Below are positions 6,281 through 13,629 of a DNA stretch of 27,346 bases, one piece after another; positions within the stretch are counted from its first letter, which is position 1, and the number at the start of each line of letters is the position of its first letter. The stretch covers positions 1-27,346 of the forward strand of contig JBGTKD010000043.1 of the NCBI GenBank assembly GCA_041744795.1, given 5' to 3'. Both the position numbers and the translations under genes were made by a program. The notes beneath the pieces were generated by a model. That model saw only the letters and a list, made by a program, of their open reading frames with translations. It searched no databases and had not been told where the DNA came from. This DNA comes from DATHWB01 sp041744795 (lineage in GTDB: Bacteria > Actinomycetota > Acidimicrobiia > Spongiisociales > ZC4RG35).

Positions 6281-9200
6281 ATGGAGCCCACACCTGTCAT
6301 CCCCCGGACCGAGCCCGTCGTTGAGATGCTCGACGGCAATGAGGCGGCAGCTCGCATCGCCTACTCAGCGAGCGAAGTCATCGCTATCTACCCGATCACA
6401 CCCGCTTCGCCGATGGGTGAGTACTCGGATGCGTGGTCGATGGCGCGGCGCCCCAACCTCTGGGGTGTCGTACCTGCGGTGATCGAGCTCCAGAGTGAGG
6501 GTGGCGCAGCGGGAACTGCCCATGGGGCGCTGCAGGCCGGGGCGATGACCACGACATTCACGGCTTCCCAGGGCCTTTTGTTGATGCTGCCAAACATGTT
6601 CAAGATCGCCGGCGAGCTGTCGCCGATGGTCATCCACGTTGCGGCCCGGTCGATAGCCACCCACGCCCTATCGATCTTCGGCGATCACTCTGACGTGATG
6701 GCGGCCCGCATGACAGGCTTCGCCATGCTCGCCTCGAACTCGCCTCAAGAAGCCCACGACCTTGCCCTGATCGCCCACTCGGCCACTCTCCGATCTCGTG
6801 TGCCGTTTCTGCACTTCTTCGACGGCTTTCGGACGTCGCATGAGATGGGGGGCGTGTCCCTCGTGACCGAAGAGATCGTGAAGGAGTTCCTCGACGAAGA
6901 ACTCATCACCGAACACCGGCTAAGAGCACTCAACCCGCGCAGGCCCATGATCCGCGGCACGGCCCAGAACCCCGACGTCTTCTTTCAAGCCAGGGAGGCG
7001 GCAAATCTCTACTACGACGCAGTGCCCCGCATCGTTGTCGAAGAGATGGATAGGTTCGCGGCACTCACCGGGCGTCGCTACGCGCCTTTCGATTATGTGG
7101 GAGCACCGGACGCCGAGCGTGTCATCGTGATCATGGGCTCTGGTGCAGGTGCGGTGAAGGAAGCGATCACCGTTGCAACCGCAGACGGAGAGAAGGTCGG
7201 CGCAGTGATAGTCCGGCTCTATCGACCGTTCGACGCCCAGGCCTTCTGTGCGATCCTGCCGGACCCGACACGGTCAGTGGTGGTGCTCGACCGGACAAAG
7301 GAGCCAGGAGCGATCGGCGAACCGTTGTACTTGGATGTGGTGGCAGCCCTCACGGAACGCCACCCAGGTTCCCTGCCGGCAGTGACCGGTGGCAGCTACG
7401 GCCTGTCGTCGAAAGAGTTCACCCCGGCCATGGTTCGCGGAGTACTCGACGACAACGGCCCTGCACATCGCCACTTCACAATCGGGATCACCGACGACGT
7501 GACTCACTTGAGTCTTCCTTACGATCGGGACTCGTGGCACGAGCCGAGCGATGTCATACGCGCCGTCTTCTACGGACTCGGATCGGATGGCACGGTTGGC
7601 GCCAACAAGAACTCGGTTCGCATCGTCGGAAACCACACACCTCTGCACGCCCAGGGCTACTTCGTGTATGACTCGAAGAAGTCGGGCTCCCAGACCGTCT
7701 CCCACCTCCGGTTCTCCCCCCGACCCATCGAGTCCACTTACCTGATCGATGAGCCGACCTTTGTTGCATGTCACCAGTTCTCTATGGCAGACCGGGTGGA
7801 CCTCCTCGAAAGGACGGTTCCCGGCTCGATGTTCCTGCTCAATAGCCCGTATCCGGCGACCGAAGTGTGGGGACGTCTGCCGAAAACAGTGCGAAGGACA
7901 ATCGTCCAACGAGACCTCGCTCTGTGGGTCGTCGATGCCGAGAGCATCAGCCGCGAAGAGGGCCTCGGCAAGCGCGTGAACACCGTCCTCCAGGCCTGTT
8001 TCTTCGCCCTCACCGGCCTGATGCCGATCGACGATGCGATTGCCGCCATCAAGACAGAGATCGCCCACACCTATGGCAAGCGGGGCGAAACCATCGTCAG
8101 GCGAAATCACGCCGTTATCGACCGGGCGATAGCCGGAATGGAGCAAGTAGAGGTTCCGGATTCTGCTCCTGAACTCGACCCTCCGTTCAAAGCTCTGGCC
8201 GACGCCCCCGACTTCATCCAACGAGTAACGGCCCGCCTCATCGCCGGGGAGGGTGACCTTCTTCCCGTTTCCGCTCTGCCGGTCGACGGCACATTCCCGA
8301 CCGGCACCACCAAGTACGAGAAGCGAACGCTCGCAGATGAGATCCCTATATGGGATCCGGATATCTGCATTGATTGCGGACGCTGTGCACTGGCCTGTCC
8401 TCACGCCGCCATTCGGTTGAAGGCATTTCTCCCGTCGGACGTCGCCAGCGCACCGGACCACTTCGTTTGGAAAGAGGCGGCAGGGCGCGAACTGGCAGGG
8501 CGGTATCTGACGGTCCAAGTTGCACCGGACGATTGCACCGGGTGCGGCGTGTGTGTCGACGTGTGCCCGGCGGTCTCGAAGGAAGTCGCCTCTCACAAGG
8601 CCATAAACATGGAACCGATTGGCGCTCACCTGGCAGTCGAACGAGAGCGGTTCGACTACTTCCTGGAGTTGCCATCGGCGCGTCGAACCGACGTCAACCT
8701 TCTCTCTGTCAAGGGGACCCAACTGATCGATCCGTTGTTCGAGTTCTCGGGAGCCTGCACTGGTTGCGGCGAGACCCCCTACCTGAAGCTCGTCAGCCAG
8801 ATGTTCGGCGACAGAATCGTCATCGCCAACGCGACGGGCTGCTCGTCGATCTACGGGGGCAACCTCCCAACGACTCCCTGGGCGAAGGACGAGTTCGGAC
8901 GCGGGCCCGCCTGGGCGAACTCACTATTCGAGGACAACGCCGAGTTCGGCCTGGGGATGCGCCTCGCTCTCGATCAGATGGAACAGGATGCCAGACTTCT
9001 TGTGACCGCACTCCTCCCCGACATAGGCCCTCTCGGAGTGGAAATCCTTGACGCCGATCAGGAGTCCGAGCAGGGCATCATCGAACAACGCGGTCGCATC
9101 GAGGAGCTCCGCTCCAAACTCGGGTCGATGGACGGGCTACTCGCTCGGCGCCTGGAATCTGTGGCCGACGGGCTGGCACGCACCAGCGTGTGGATCGTCG

Positions 9201-9856
9201 GAGGTGACGGCTGGGCCTACGACATCGGGTTCGGAGGCCTCGACCACGTCCTCGCCTCCGGTAGAAACCTCAACATTCTTGTCCTCGACACCGAGGTCTA
9301 CTCCAACACGGGTGGGCAAGCATCGAAGGCAACTCCTCGTGCCGCAGTGGCGAAGTTCGCCGCAGGTGGGAAAACGACCGGCAAGAAGGACTTGGGCCAG
9401 ATCGCCATGAGCTACGGCAACGTCTTCGTAGCCCAGGTGGCGATGGGGGCGAACATGACTCAGACGGTGCGGGCATTCGCAGAAGCCGAGCGCCACAACG
9501 GAGTCTCTCTGATACTCGCCTACAGCCCGTGTATCGCCCATGGCATCGACATGTCGAAGCAAATGGCACACCAGCAGAAGGCCGCGGAGTCTGGCTACTG
9601 GCCCCTGTTCCGCTACGACCCCTCCCGCGAAGAGGAGGGCAAACCGGGCCTCCGACTGGACAGCCGCACGCCGACGATCCCGTTTCGAGACTTCGCTCGC
9701 GAAGAGGCACGTTTCTCGATGCTGGGCGTCGCCAATCCCGAGAAAGCCGACTTTCTGATGAAGCGAGCCCAACAGGACATCGATGACCGATGGCATCTGT
9801 ATGAGCAGATGGTCACTATCCACCGGACCGCTGAGTACGCAGAGGAGACCGAATGA
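6281..9856 (+). CDS. nifJ: Pyruvate:ferredoxin (flavodoxin) oxidoreductase, NifJ type
   Basis: This 1191-aa single-chain enzyme has the full NifJ layout. The N-terminal pyrimidine-binding domain opens with DGNEAAARIAYSASE and YPITPASPMGEY, and a central domain II follows. A ferredoxin-like insert holds two 4Fe-4S motifs (C696/C699/C702/C706 and C752/C755/C758/C762). The C-terminal TPP domain has GACTGCGETPYLKL, GDGWAYDIGFGG (D976-G977) and SNTGGQASKATP, plus the late cysteine in AYSPCIAHG. It would convert pyruvate and CoA to acetyl-CoA, CO2 and reduced ferredoxin or flavodoxin in the cytoplasm, an oxygen-sensitive reaction. Length matches the family. Upstream ribosome binding is weak (GAAGAAAGA). 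Its stop overlaps the next gene's ATG by four bases. Use of another 2-oxoacid cannot be excluded. Confidence 0.95.
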   Translation: MEPTPVIPRTEPVVEMLDGNEAAARIAYSASEVIAIYPITPASPMGEYSDAWSMARRPNLWGVVPAVIELQSEGGAAGTAHGALQAGAMTTTFTASQGLLLMLPNMFKIAGELSPMVIHVAARSIATHALSIFGDHSDVMAARMTGFAMLASNSPQEAHDLALIAHSATLRSRVPFLHFFDGFRTSHEMGGVSLVTEEIVKEFLDEELITEHRLRALNPRRPMIRGTAQNPDVFFQAREAANLYYDAVPRIVVEEMDRFAALTGRRYAPFDYVGAPDAERVIVIMGSGAGAVKEAITVATADGEKVGAVIVRLYRPFDAQAFCAILPDPTRSVVVLDRTKEPGAIGEPLYLDVVAALTERHPGSLPAVTGGSYGLSSKEFTPAMVRGVLDDNGPAHRHFTIGITDDVTHLSLPYDRDSWHEPSDVIRAVFYGLGSDGTVGANKNSVRIVGNHTPLHAQGYFVYDSKKSGSQTVSHLRFSPRPIESTYLIDEPTFVACHQFSMADRVDLLERTVPGSMFLLNSPYPATEVWGRLPKTVRRTIVQRDLALWVVDAESISREEGLGKRVNTVLQACFFALTGLMPIDDAIAAIKTEIAHTYGKRGETIVRRNHAVIDRAIAGMEQVEVPDSAPELDPPFKALADAPDFIQRVTARLIAGEGDLLPVSALPVDGTFPTGTTKYEKRTLADEIPIWDPDICIDCGRCALACPHAAIRLKAFLPSDVASAPDHFVWKEAAGRELAGRYLTVQVAPDDCTGCGVCVDVCPAVSKEVASHKAINMEPIGAHLAVERERFDYFLELPSARRTDVNLLSVKGTQLIDPLFEFSGACTGCGETPYLKLVSQMFGDRIVIANATGCSSIYGGNLPTTPWAKDEFGRGPAWANSLFEDNAEFGLGMRLALDQMEQDARLLVTALLPDIGPLGVEILDADQESEQGIIEQRGRIEELRSKLGSMDGLLARRLESVADGLARTSVWIVGGDGWAYDIGFGGLDHVLASGRNLNILVLDTEVYSNTGGQASKATPRAAVAKFAAGGKTTGKKDLGQIAMSYGNVFVAQVAMGANMTQTVRAFAEAERHNGVSLILAYSPCIAHGIDMSKQMAHQQKAAESGYWPLFRYDPSREEEGKPGLRLDSRTPTIPFRDFAREEARFSMLGVANPEKADFLMKRAQQDIDDRWHLYEQMVTIHRTAEYAEETE

Positions 9857-10893
9857 CCGCCGACCTCTCCACCACGTACCTCGGCTTCGAACTCCCCCAC
9901 CCCGTGGTGCCGTCGTCGTCGCCTCTCACGGGAAACCTCGACACCCTGGCAGAGCTCGTAGAGGCGGGGGCGCCTGCGGTGGTCCTGCCTTCACTGTTCG
10001 AAGAACAAATCGAGCTGCAGACCCTCTCGTTCCACTTCGGCCTCGAGTTCGGCTCGGGAGCCAACCCGGAAGCGGCGGCGGGATATTTACCGGAGCTGGG
10101 GGATTACAACACCGGACCGCATGAATACCTGAAACTGGTGAGGGACGCGGTCACGAGCCTGAGGGTCCCGGTGATCGCGAGTCTCAACGGCGCAACTGCA
10201 GGGGGCTGGACCCGTTATGCCCAAATGCTCGAGGACGCGGGAGCGTCGGCGATCGAGTTGAACCTGTACTTCATGGCGGCGGATGCGGAAGAGTCCTCTG
10301 CGGAAGTAGAGGCCAGATGCCTGACCCTGGTGGAAGCTGTCAAGTGGGTGGTCGGAATCCCGGTTGCCGTCAAGATCAGCCCGTATTTCTCGTCGATGTC
10401 GTCGATGGCCGACCGCTTTGCGTCGGCAGGAGCCGACGCACTGGTGCTGTTCAACCGCTTCTATCAACCCGATATCGATCTCGAGACGATGCAAGTTTCC
10501 CCCAGGCTCGTCTTGTCCTCACCAGAGGAATCACGGTTGGCCCTGCGCTGGATTGCGATTCTCGCTGGACGTGTCGAACTCGACCTGGCCGCCACCACCG
10601 GGATCCACGATTGGTCTGATGTGACAAAGATGGTCCTGGCTGGGGCCGACGTCACGATGATGGCTTCGGCTCTCCTCAAGCGGGGCCCGATCGCTCTGAC
10701 CGAGGCCGTCGAAGGACTGCGAGTTTGGCTGGATGCCAACGAGTACGAGTCCGTGTCCCAAGCCAAGGCCAGCATGAGTCGCCTCTCGGCCCCCGATCCC
10801 GACCAGTACGAGCGGGCAAACTACATGACGACCCTCGTTTCGTACTCCAGCGACTGGCGGCGCACCCGTCGTCTCCAGGGTCCCGATGAGTGA
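9853..10893 (+). CDS. Dihydroorotate dehydrogenase-like FMN protein lacking the catalytic motif
   Basis: This 346-aa protein has the FMN-binding TIM-barrel pattern of class 1 dihydroorotate dehydrogenases: an N-terminal TTYLGFELPHPVVPSSSPLTGN, then ASLNG, IELNLYF (134-140), VAVKISPYF (with K174) and a late barrel segment with GADVTMMASALL. The active-site segment that normally reads N-x-(S/C)-CPN after EIN is replaced by LNLYFMAAD, so the catalytic base cysteine/serine is absent and dihydroorotate oxidation is unlikely. Genes of this DHODH-like group are often found beside NifJ-type oxidoreductases; here its ATG overlaps the nifJ stop (ATGA), indicating translational coupling. A role in electron transfer or reductive metabolism linked to ferredoxin is plausible but unproven. 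Its substrate is unknown. Confidence 0.85.
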   Translation: MTADLSTTYLGFELPHPVVPSSSPLTGNLDTLAELVEAGAPAVVLPSLFEEQIELQTLSFHFGLEFGSGANPEAAAGYLPELGDYNTGPHEYLKLVRDAVTSLRVPVIASLNGATAGGWTRYAQMLEDAGASAIELNLYFMAADAEESSAEVEARCLTLVEAVKWVVGIPVAVKISPYFSSMSSMADRFASAGADALVLFNRFYQPDIDLETMQVSPRLVLSSPEESRLALRWIAILAGRVELDLAATTGIHDWSDVTKMVLAGADVTMMASALLKRGPIALTEAVEGLRVWLDANEYESVSQAKASMSRLSAPDPDQYERANYMTTLVSYSSDWRRTRRLQGPDE

Positions 10894-10906
10894 CGGGCTC
10901 GGCGTT

Positions 10907-10971
10907 GGGGCCGATGTCCTCTACCCAGATCGCTCAGAATGCACCATGCTTGGTACCGAGACCGAGTCTCG
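10907..10971 (+). promoter_or_regulatory. Leader of the universal stress gene: G/C-rich half-site pair and palindrome
   Basis: The 93-base gap before the universal stress gene holds two notable elements. GGGGCCGATGTCCT (10907-10920) loosely resembles the GGGnAC(n3)GnCCC motifs upstream of the CBS gene. CGAGAC (10957-10962) and GTCTCG (10966-10971) form a perfect 6-bp inverted repeat around CGA, ending three bases before the Shine-Dalgarno AAAGGAA (10974-10980). The latter could be an operator or a hairpin affecting translation. Both calls are inference. Confidence 0.25.
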
Positions 10972-10986
10972 AGAAAGGAATCCGAG

Positions 10987-11415
10987 ATGAGCATCGTCGC
11001 CGCAGTCGATGGATCCCCCGCGGCCGCTGAAGTCCTCGCACGAGCAATCGACCAGGCCAGGCAATCGGGGACCACGTTGCACGTCGTGCACGTATTCCAA
11101 CCCCCCACGGTCGTCTATGGCATGGCTGGGGCATACGTGTTCGATGAGCGCGCTCTCGCCGAATCCGAGCAGGAAGCTGTGTGGGCGTCGGTCGGGCCCC
11201 AACTTGATGAGTCGGGACTCGAATGGGTGCGGGCCGAGTTGAGCGGCTATCCCCCGGCGATGATCGCTGAATACGCCAAGGATGTGGGTGCCCAACTGAT
11301 CGTTGTCGGCACGAGGGGACGAGGCGAGTTCCGCTCGTTGGTGCTCGGTTCGACCAGCCACGGTGTGATCCACGAGAGCCCGTGCGACGTGCTCGTGGTC
11401 AAAGTCAAAGACTGA
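10987..11415 (+). CDS. Universal stress protein (UspA family, ATP-binding type)
   Basis: This 142-aa protein is a single Usp domain. It begins MSIVAAVDGSPAAAEVL, with the conserved D8 of the first strand, and ends with the nucleotide-binding signature G-x2-G-x9-G-S (G108, G111, G121, S122), followed by CDVLVVKVKD. That signature marks the ATP-binding branch of the family. These are cytoplasmic stress proteins, often induced by starvation or low oxygen. The ATG at 10987 has AAAGGAA six bases upstream; a longer in-frame start at 10939 has no such signal and would add residues outside the family fold. The gene follows the DHODH-like gene by 93 bases and is closed by a strong intrinsic terminator. 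Its single domain contrasts with the tandem Usp proteins common in mycobacteria. Confidence 0.93.
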   Translation: MSIVAAVDGSPAAAEVLARAIDQARQSGTTLHVVHVFQPPTVVYGMAGAYVFDERALAESEQEAVWASVGPQLDESGLEWVRAELSGYPPAMIAEYAKDVGAQLIVVGTRGRGEFRSLVLGSTSHGVIHESPCDVLVVKVKD

Positions 11416-11487
11416 GAGAAACGTCAGATCACGGAGCGGAGGTCTTTCACGAGCGCCCTCCACGGCTTCAAGCACTCTGCTCCGCCG

Positions 11488-11523
11488 GTGCCCCCCGAGT
11501 TAAACCCTCGGGGGGCGCTTTTT
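11488..11523 (+). terminator. Rho-independent terminator after the universal stress gene
   Basis: GCCCCCCGAG (11490-11499) and CTCGGGGGGC (11507-11516) form a perfect 10-bp stem with the 7-base loop TTAAACC; one wobble and one further pair extend it to 11488/11518. A run of five T follows (11519-11523). It lies 72 bases after the universal stress protein stop and would end the transcript arriving from 5885 onward. Confidence 0.93.
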
Positions 11524-11598
11524 CTTACTGGATTTGCCACCGGGGATGGCTGACGGCCACGGTCTATCAATCTCCCTGCCGGTCGCGGGTACAGCGCA

Positions 11599-12105
11599 TC
11601 AGCCGGCTGAGACCTCGTGAAGTACCCCGGTCGCAACGTCGTACACAAACCCACGGACGTGTTCTCTGTGAGGAACAAACGGCGTCATCGCCAGGCGACG
11701 CATCGACTGGGCGACGTCGATCGCCGGGTCCGTGAAGGCCTCCAACGCCCACCATGGCTTGATGCCAAGCTCTGCCTGAAGCTCGGCCTTGAACTCGTTC
11801 TCATCAACTTGCTGAAGACCGCAGTCGGTGTGATGCAACAAGACGATCTCTTTGGTTCCCAACAGTCGCTGGGATAGACAGAGCGATCTGATCACGTCGT
11901 CGGTGATCACCCCGCCGGCGTTGCGGATGATGTGGGCCTCGCCTGGGCCGAGCCCGAGAATGCTGAAAATGTCCATCCTGGAGTCCATGCACGCCACGAT
12001 CGCCAGTTGACGCTTAGGGGCGACCTGAAGGTCGGCATCGTGGAATTGATCCGCGTAGTCCGCGTTGTTTCTGACCAACCCGTCGGTGTTTGGGCTAAAC
12101 GACAT
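11599..12105 (-). CDS. Beta-class carbonic anhydrase
   Basis: This 168-aa protein belongs to the beta-carbonic anhydrase family, which interconverts CO2 and bicarbonate with a zinc ion. The zinc and catalytic residues are visible: C39 with the D41/R43 dyad in ACMDSRMD, and H92/C95 in LLHHTDCGLQQ. The segment HIIRNAGGVITDDVIRSL (58-75) is also typical. The length fits the smaller bacterial members. The ATG at 12105 is chosen; a GTG at 12132 would add nine residues with no better ribosome site, and neither has a strong Shine-Dalgarno. It follows the phosphoribosyltransferase on the same strand by about 42 bases and is probably in the same transcript. It is convergent with the universal stress gene, separated by the terminator region. 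Confidence 0.92.
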   Translation of the reverse strand: MSFSPNTDGLVRNNADYADQFHDADLQVAPKRQLAIVACMDSRMDIFSILGLGPGEAHIIRNAGGVITDDVIRSLCLSQRLLGTKEIVLLHHTDCGLQQVDENEFKAELQAELGIKPWWALEAFTDPAIDVAQSMRRLAMTPFVPHREHVRGFVYDVATGVLHEVSAG

Positions 12106-12147
12106 CAGGCATCTACTTTCGACGACCGACACGGTATCGCATCGTTC

Positions 12148-12804
12148 TCACGGAGTCTTCCCACGTTCGAGAAGGCGTCTCACTTCCTCGTCGGTCGTCT
12201 GGGAGAAGTTCTCATAGAACGAACCGATGGCCTGGAACCCTCTGGGCGCTTCTACAACAACCACGTCATCGGCGACACCCGAGAAGCGAGAGCCGATACC
12301 GAACGGCGCCACCGGAACAGCGACAACCACCGAGGACGCACCTCTCGCCCGTGCGATGGCGGCTGCTGCTCGCATCGTCGAACCAGTGGCGATCCCGTCG
12401 TCGACGACCACCGTAATCCGTCCATCGAGAGGCACCGCCGAGCGTTCGCCTCGGTAAAGCAAAAGCCGCCTCGCGAGTTCCTCGCGTTCGCGGCCCTCGA
12501 CCTCCGAAAGCTCTTCAGGGCGCAGACCGGACCGAGACACTACGCGTTCGTCCATGACTCGCACTCCGCCTTCGCCTATCGCCCCGAACGCCAACTCCGG
12601 CTGCCAGGGAAGGCCCAGCTTGCGGACGACAATCGCATCCAGTGGAGCACCGAGATGGGCGGCCACCTCAAAAGCCACAGGCACGCCACCGCGTGGCAAA
12701 GCCAAGATCACGCAATCTCTCCCCCGCAGGTGATCCAACGAACGGGCAAGGGCCTGTCCTGCATCCACCCGGTCCGAGAAGAGATGTCGTGCCTTCGATC
12801 TCAT
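12148..12804 (-). CDS. Phosphoribosyltransferase-family protein
   Basis: This protein of 218 aa has a type I phosphoribosyltransferase fold. The PRPP-binding loop VVVDDGIATGST lies at residues 132-143, and an N-terminal block with RDCVILALPRGGVPVAFEVA (30-49) is typical of the uncharacterised PRTase group found fused or stand-alone in actinobacteria (for example the N-terminal part of M. tuberculosis Rv0571c). The base or acceptor it uses is unknown. The ATG at 12804 is preferred because the family normally starts shortly before the F-x-D-R-x-x-A-G segment; a GTG at 12822 would add six residues. No good Shine-Dalgarno is seen for either. It diverges from the HAD hydrolase across about 50 bases, where both promoters must lie, and precedes the carbonic anhydrase gene. 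Confidence 0.88.
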   Translation of the reverse strand: MRSKARHLFSDRVDAGQALARSLDHLRGRDCVILALPRGGVPVAFEVAAHLGAPLDAIVVRKLGLPWQPELAFGAIGEGGVRVMDERVVSRSGLRPEELSEVEGREREELARRLLLYRGERSAVPLDGRITVVVDDGIATGSTMRAAAAIARARGASSVVVAVPVAPFGIGSRFSGVADDVVVVEAPRGFQAIGSFYENFSQTTDEEVRRLLERGKTP

Positions 12805-12854
12805 CCCCCCAGCCAACCACACCCGTCCCAGCGGGTCCTTACGATCACACTCCC

Positions 12855-13577
12855 ATGTCTGTCACAGCCGCCGGCACCTCCTTCGAAGTTGAAGCAATCG
12901 TCTTCGACAAGGATGGAACGCTCATCTCGCTCGAGTCTTATTGGCTCGAGCCTTCTCGGCTATGGATCGAAACGGCCTCGTCCGGCTCTGCCGAGTTGGG
13001 TGATGCCTTGGGCGAGCGACTCGGTCTGAACGCTACGGGCCTGGCACCCGACGGGCTGCTGGCTACCGCCACTCTGTCTGATCTCGCGGTGCAGACCGAA
13101 CAGGTGCTTAGGGAGGCAGGAGTCTCGGAGACCCAGGCACACACCCGCGCCATCACAGCCCGGAAGGCAGCCACACAACTGAGCAGCGTCCAGCCGCTGG
13201 CCAGCCTCGGGAACGTCCGAAGTGCTCTAGAAGCACTGGCTGGCGCTGGCCTGCGGCTCGCCGTGGCGACGACCGACGATCGTGGCCCCACACTTGATGT
13301 GCTCAGGAGACTCGGGATCGACGACCTGATCGAGTTCGTGGTCGCAGCCGACGACGCGATCCCCGCCAAGCCGCACCCGGCGGTAATCGAAACGATCGCG
13401 GCGGCATTCGGAATACCAACCTCATCTGTTCTGATGGTCGGAGACTCTCAACGCGATGCCGACACGGCTCGGAACGCCGGAGCGGCTGGTTTCGTCCTGG
13501 TCTCCCCAGATGGACACCGTTCCGAGGTCCACGCAGACGCAGTCGTAACCTCGATCGACGAACTAAGTGCCGAATGA
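12855..13577 (+). CDS. HAD-superfamily hydrolase (phosphatase-like)
   Basis: This 240-aa protein carries all four HAD motifs: motif I VFDKDGTLI with D18 and D20, motif II ATTDD, the motif III lysine in AKPHPAVIE, and motif IV MVGDSQRDADTA. The helical cap between motifs I and II places it with phosphoglycolate-phosphatase-like or beta-phosphoglucomutase-like members. It would remove phosphate from a small cytoplasmic metabolite; the substrate is not readable. The ATG at 12855 fits the family start; no Shine-Dalgarno is visible, so the mRNA may be leaderless. It diverges from the phosphoribosyltransferase gene. Its stop lies 52 bases before the chosen start of the CocE-type gene, so it may head the long plus-strand transcription unit. 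Confidence 0.9.
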   Translation: MSVTAAGTSFEVEAIVFDKDGTLISLESYWLEPSRLWIETASSGSAELGDALGERLGLNATGLAPDGLLATATLSDLAVQTEQVLREAGVSETQAHTRAITARKAATQLSSVQPLASLGNVRSALEALAGAGLRLAVATTDDRGPTLDVLRRLGIDDLIEFVVAADDAIPAKPHPAVIETIAAAFGIPTSSVLMVGDSQRDADTARNAGAAGFVLVSPDGHRSEVHADAVVTSIDELSAE

Positions 13578-13629
13578 GGATCCCACCGAAGCACGGGAGA
13601 CAACTCAGACGACAAACTCAGGAGACAGC

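Noticed and set aside
7274..8722. Long open frame (482 codons) on the minus strand opposite the NifJ gene
   Set aside because: It is the antisense shadow of a clearly coding NifJ gene with all motifs intact; its translation shows no recognisable domain and high-GC codon bias readily leaves such frames open.
11932..13029. Plus-strand open frame of 365 codons across the carbonic anhydrase and phosphoribosyltransferase genes
   Set aside because: It lies antisense to two genes with clear catalytic motifs, and its translation is rich in R, H, S and P without any family pattern.
13598..13619. Near direct repeat GACAACTCAG / GACAAACTCAG before the CocE-type gene
   Set aside because: It is short, imperfect and could be chance; no third copy or symmetric element is present.
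13567..13629. GTG start at 13567 for the CocE-type protein, overlapping the HAD stop
   Set aside because: It has no Shine-Dalgarno and adds a low-complexity stretch rich in T, E and N; the GTG at 13630 has AGGAG upstream and fits the family N-terminus.
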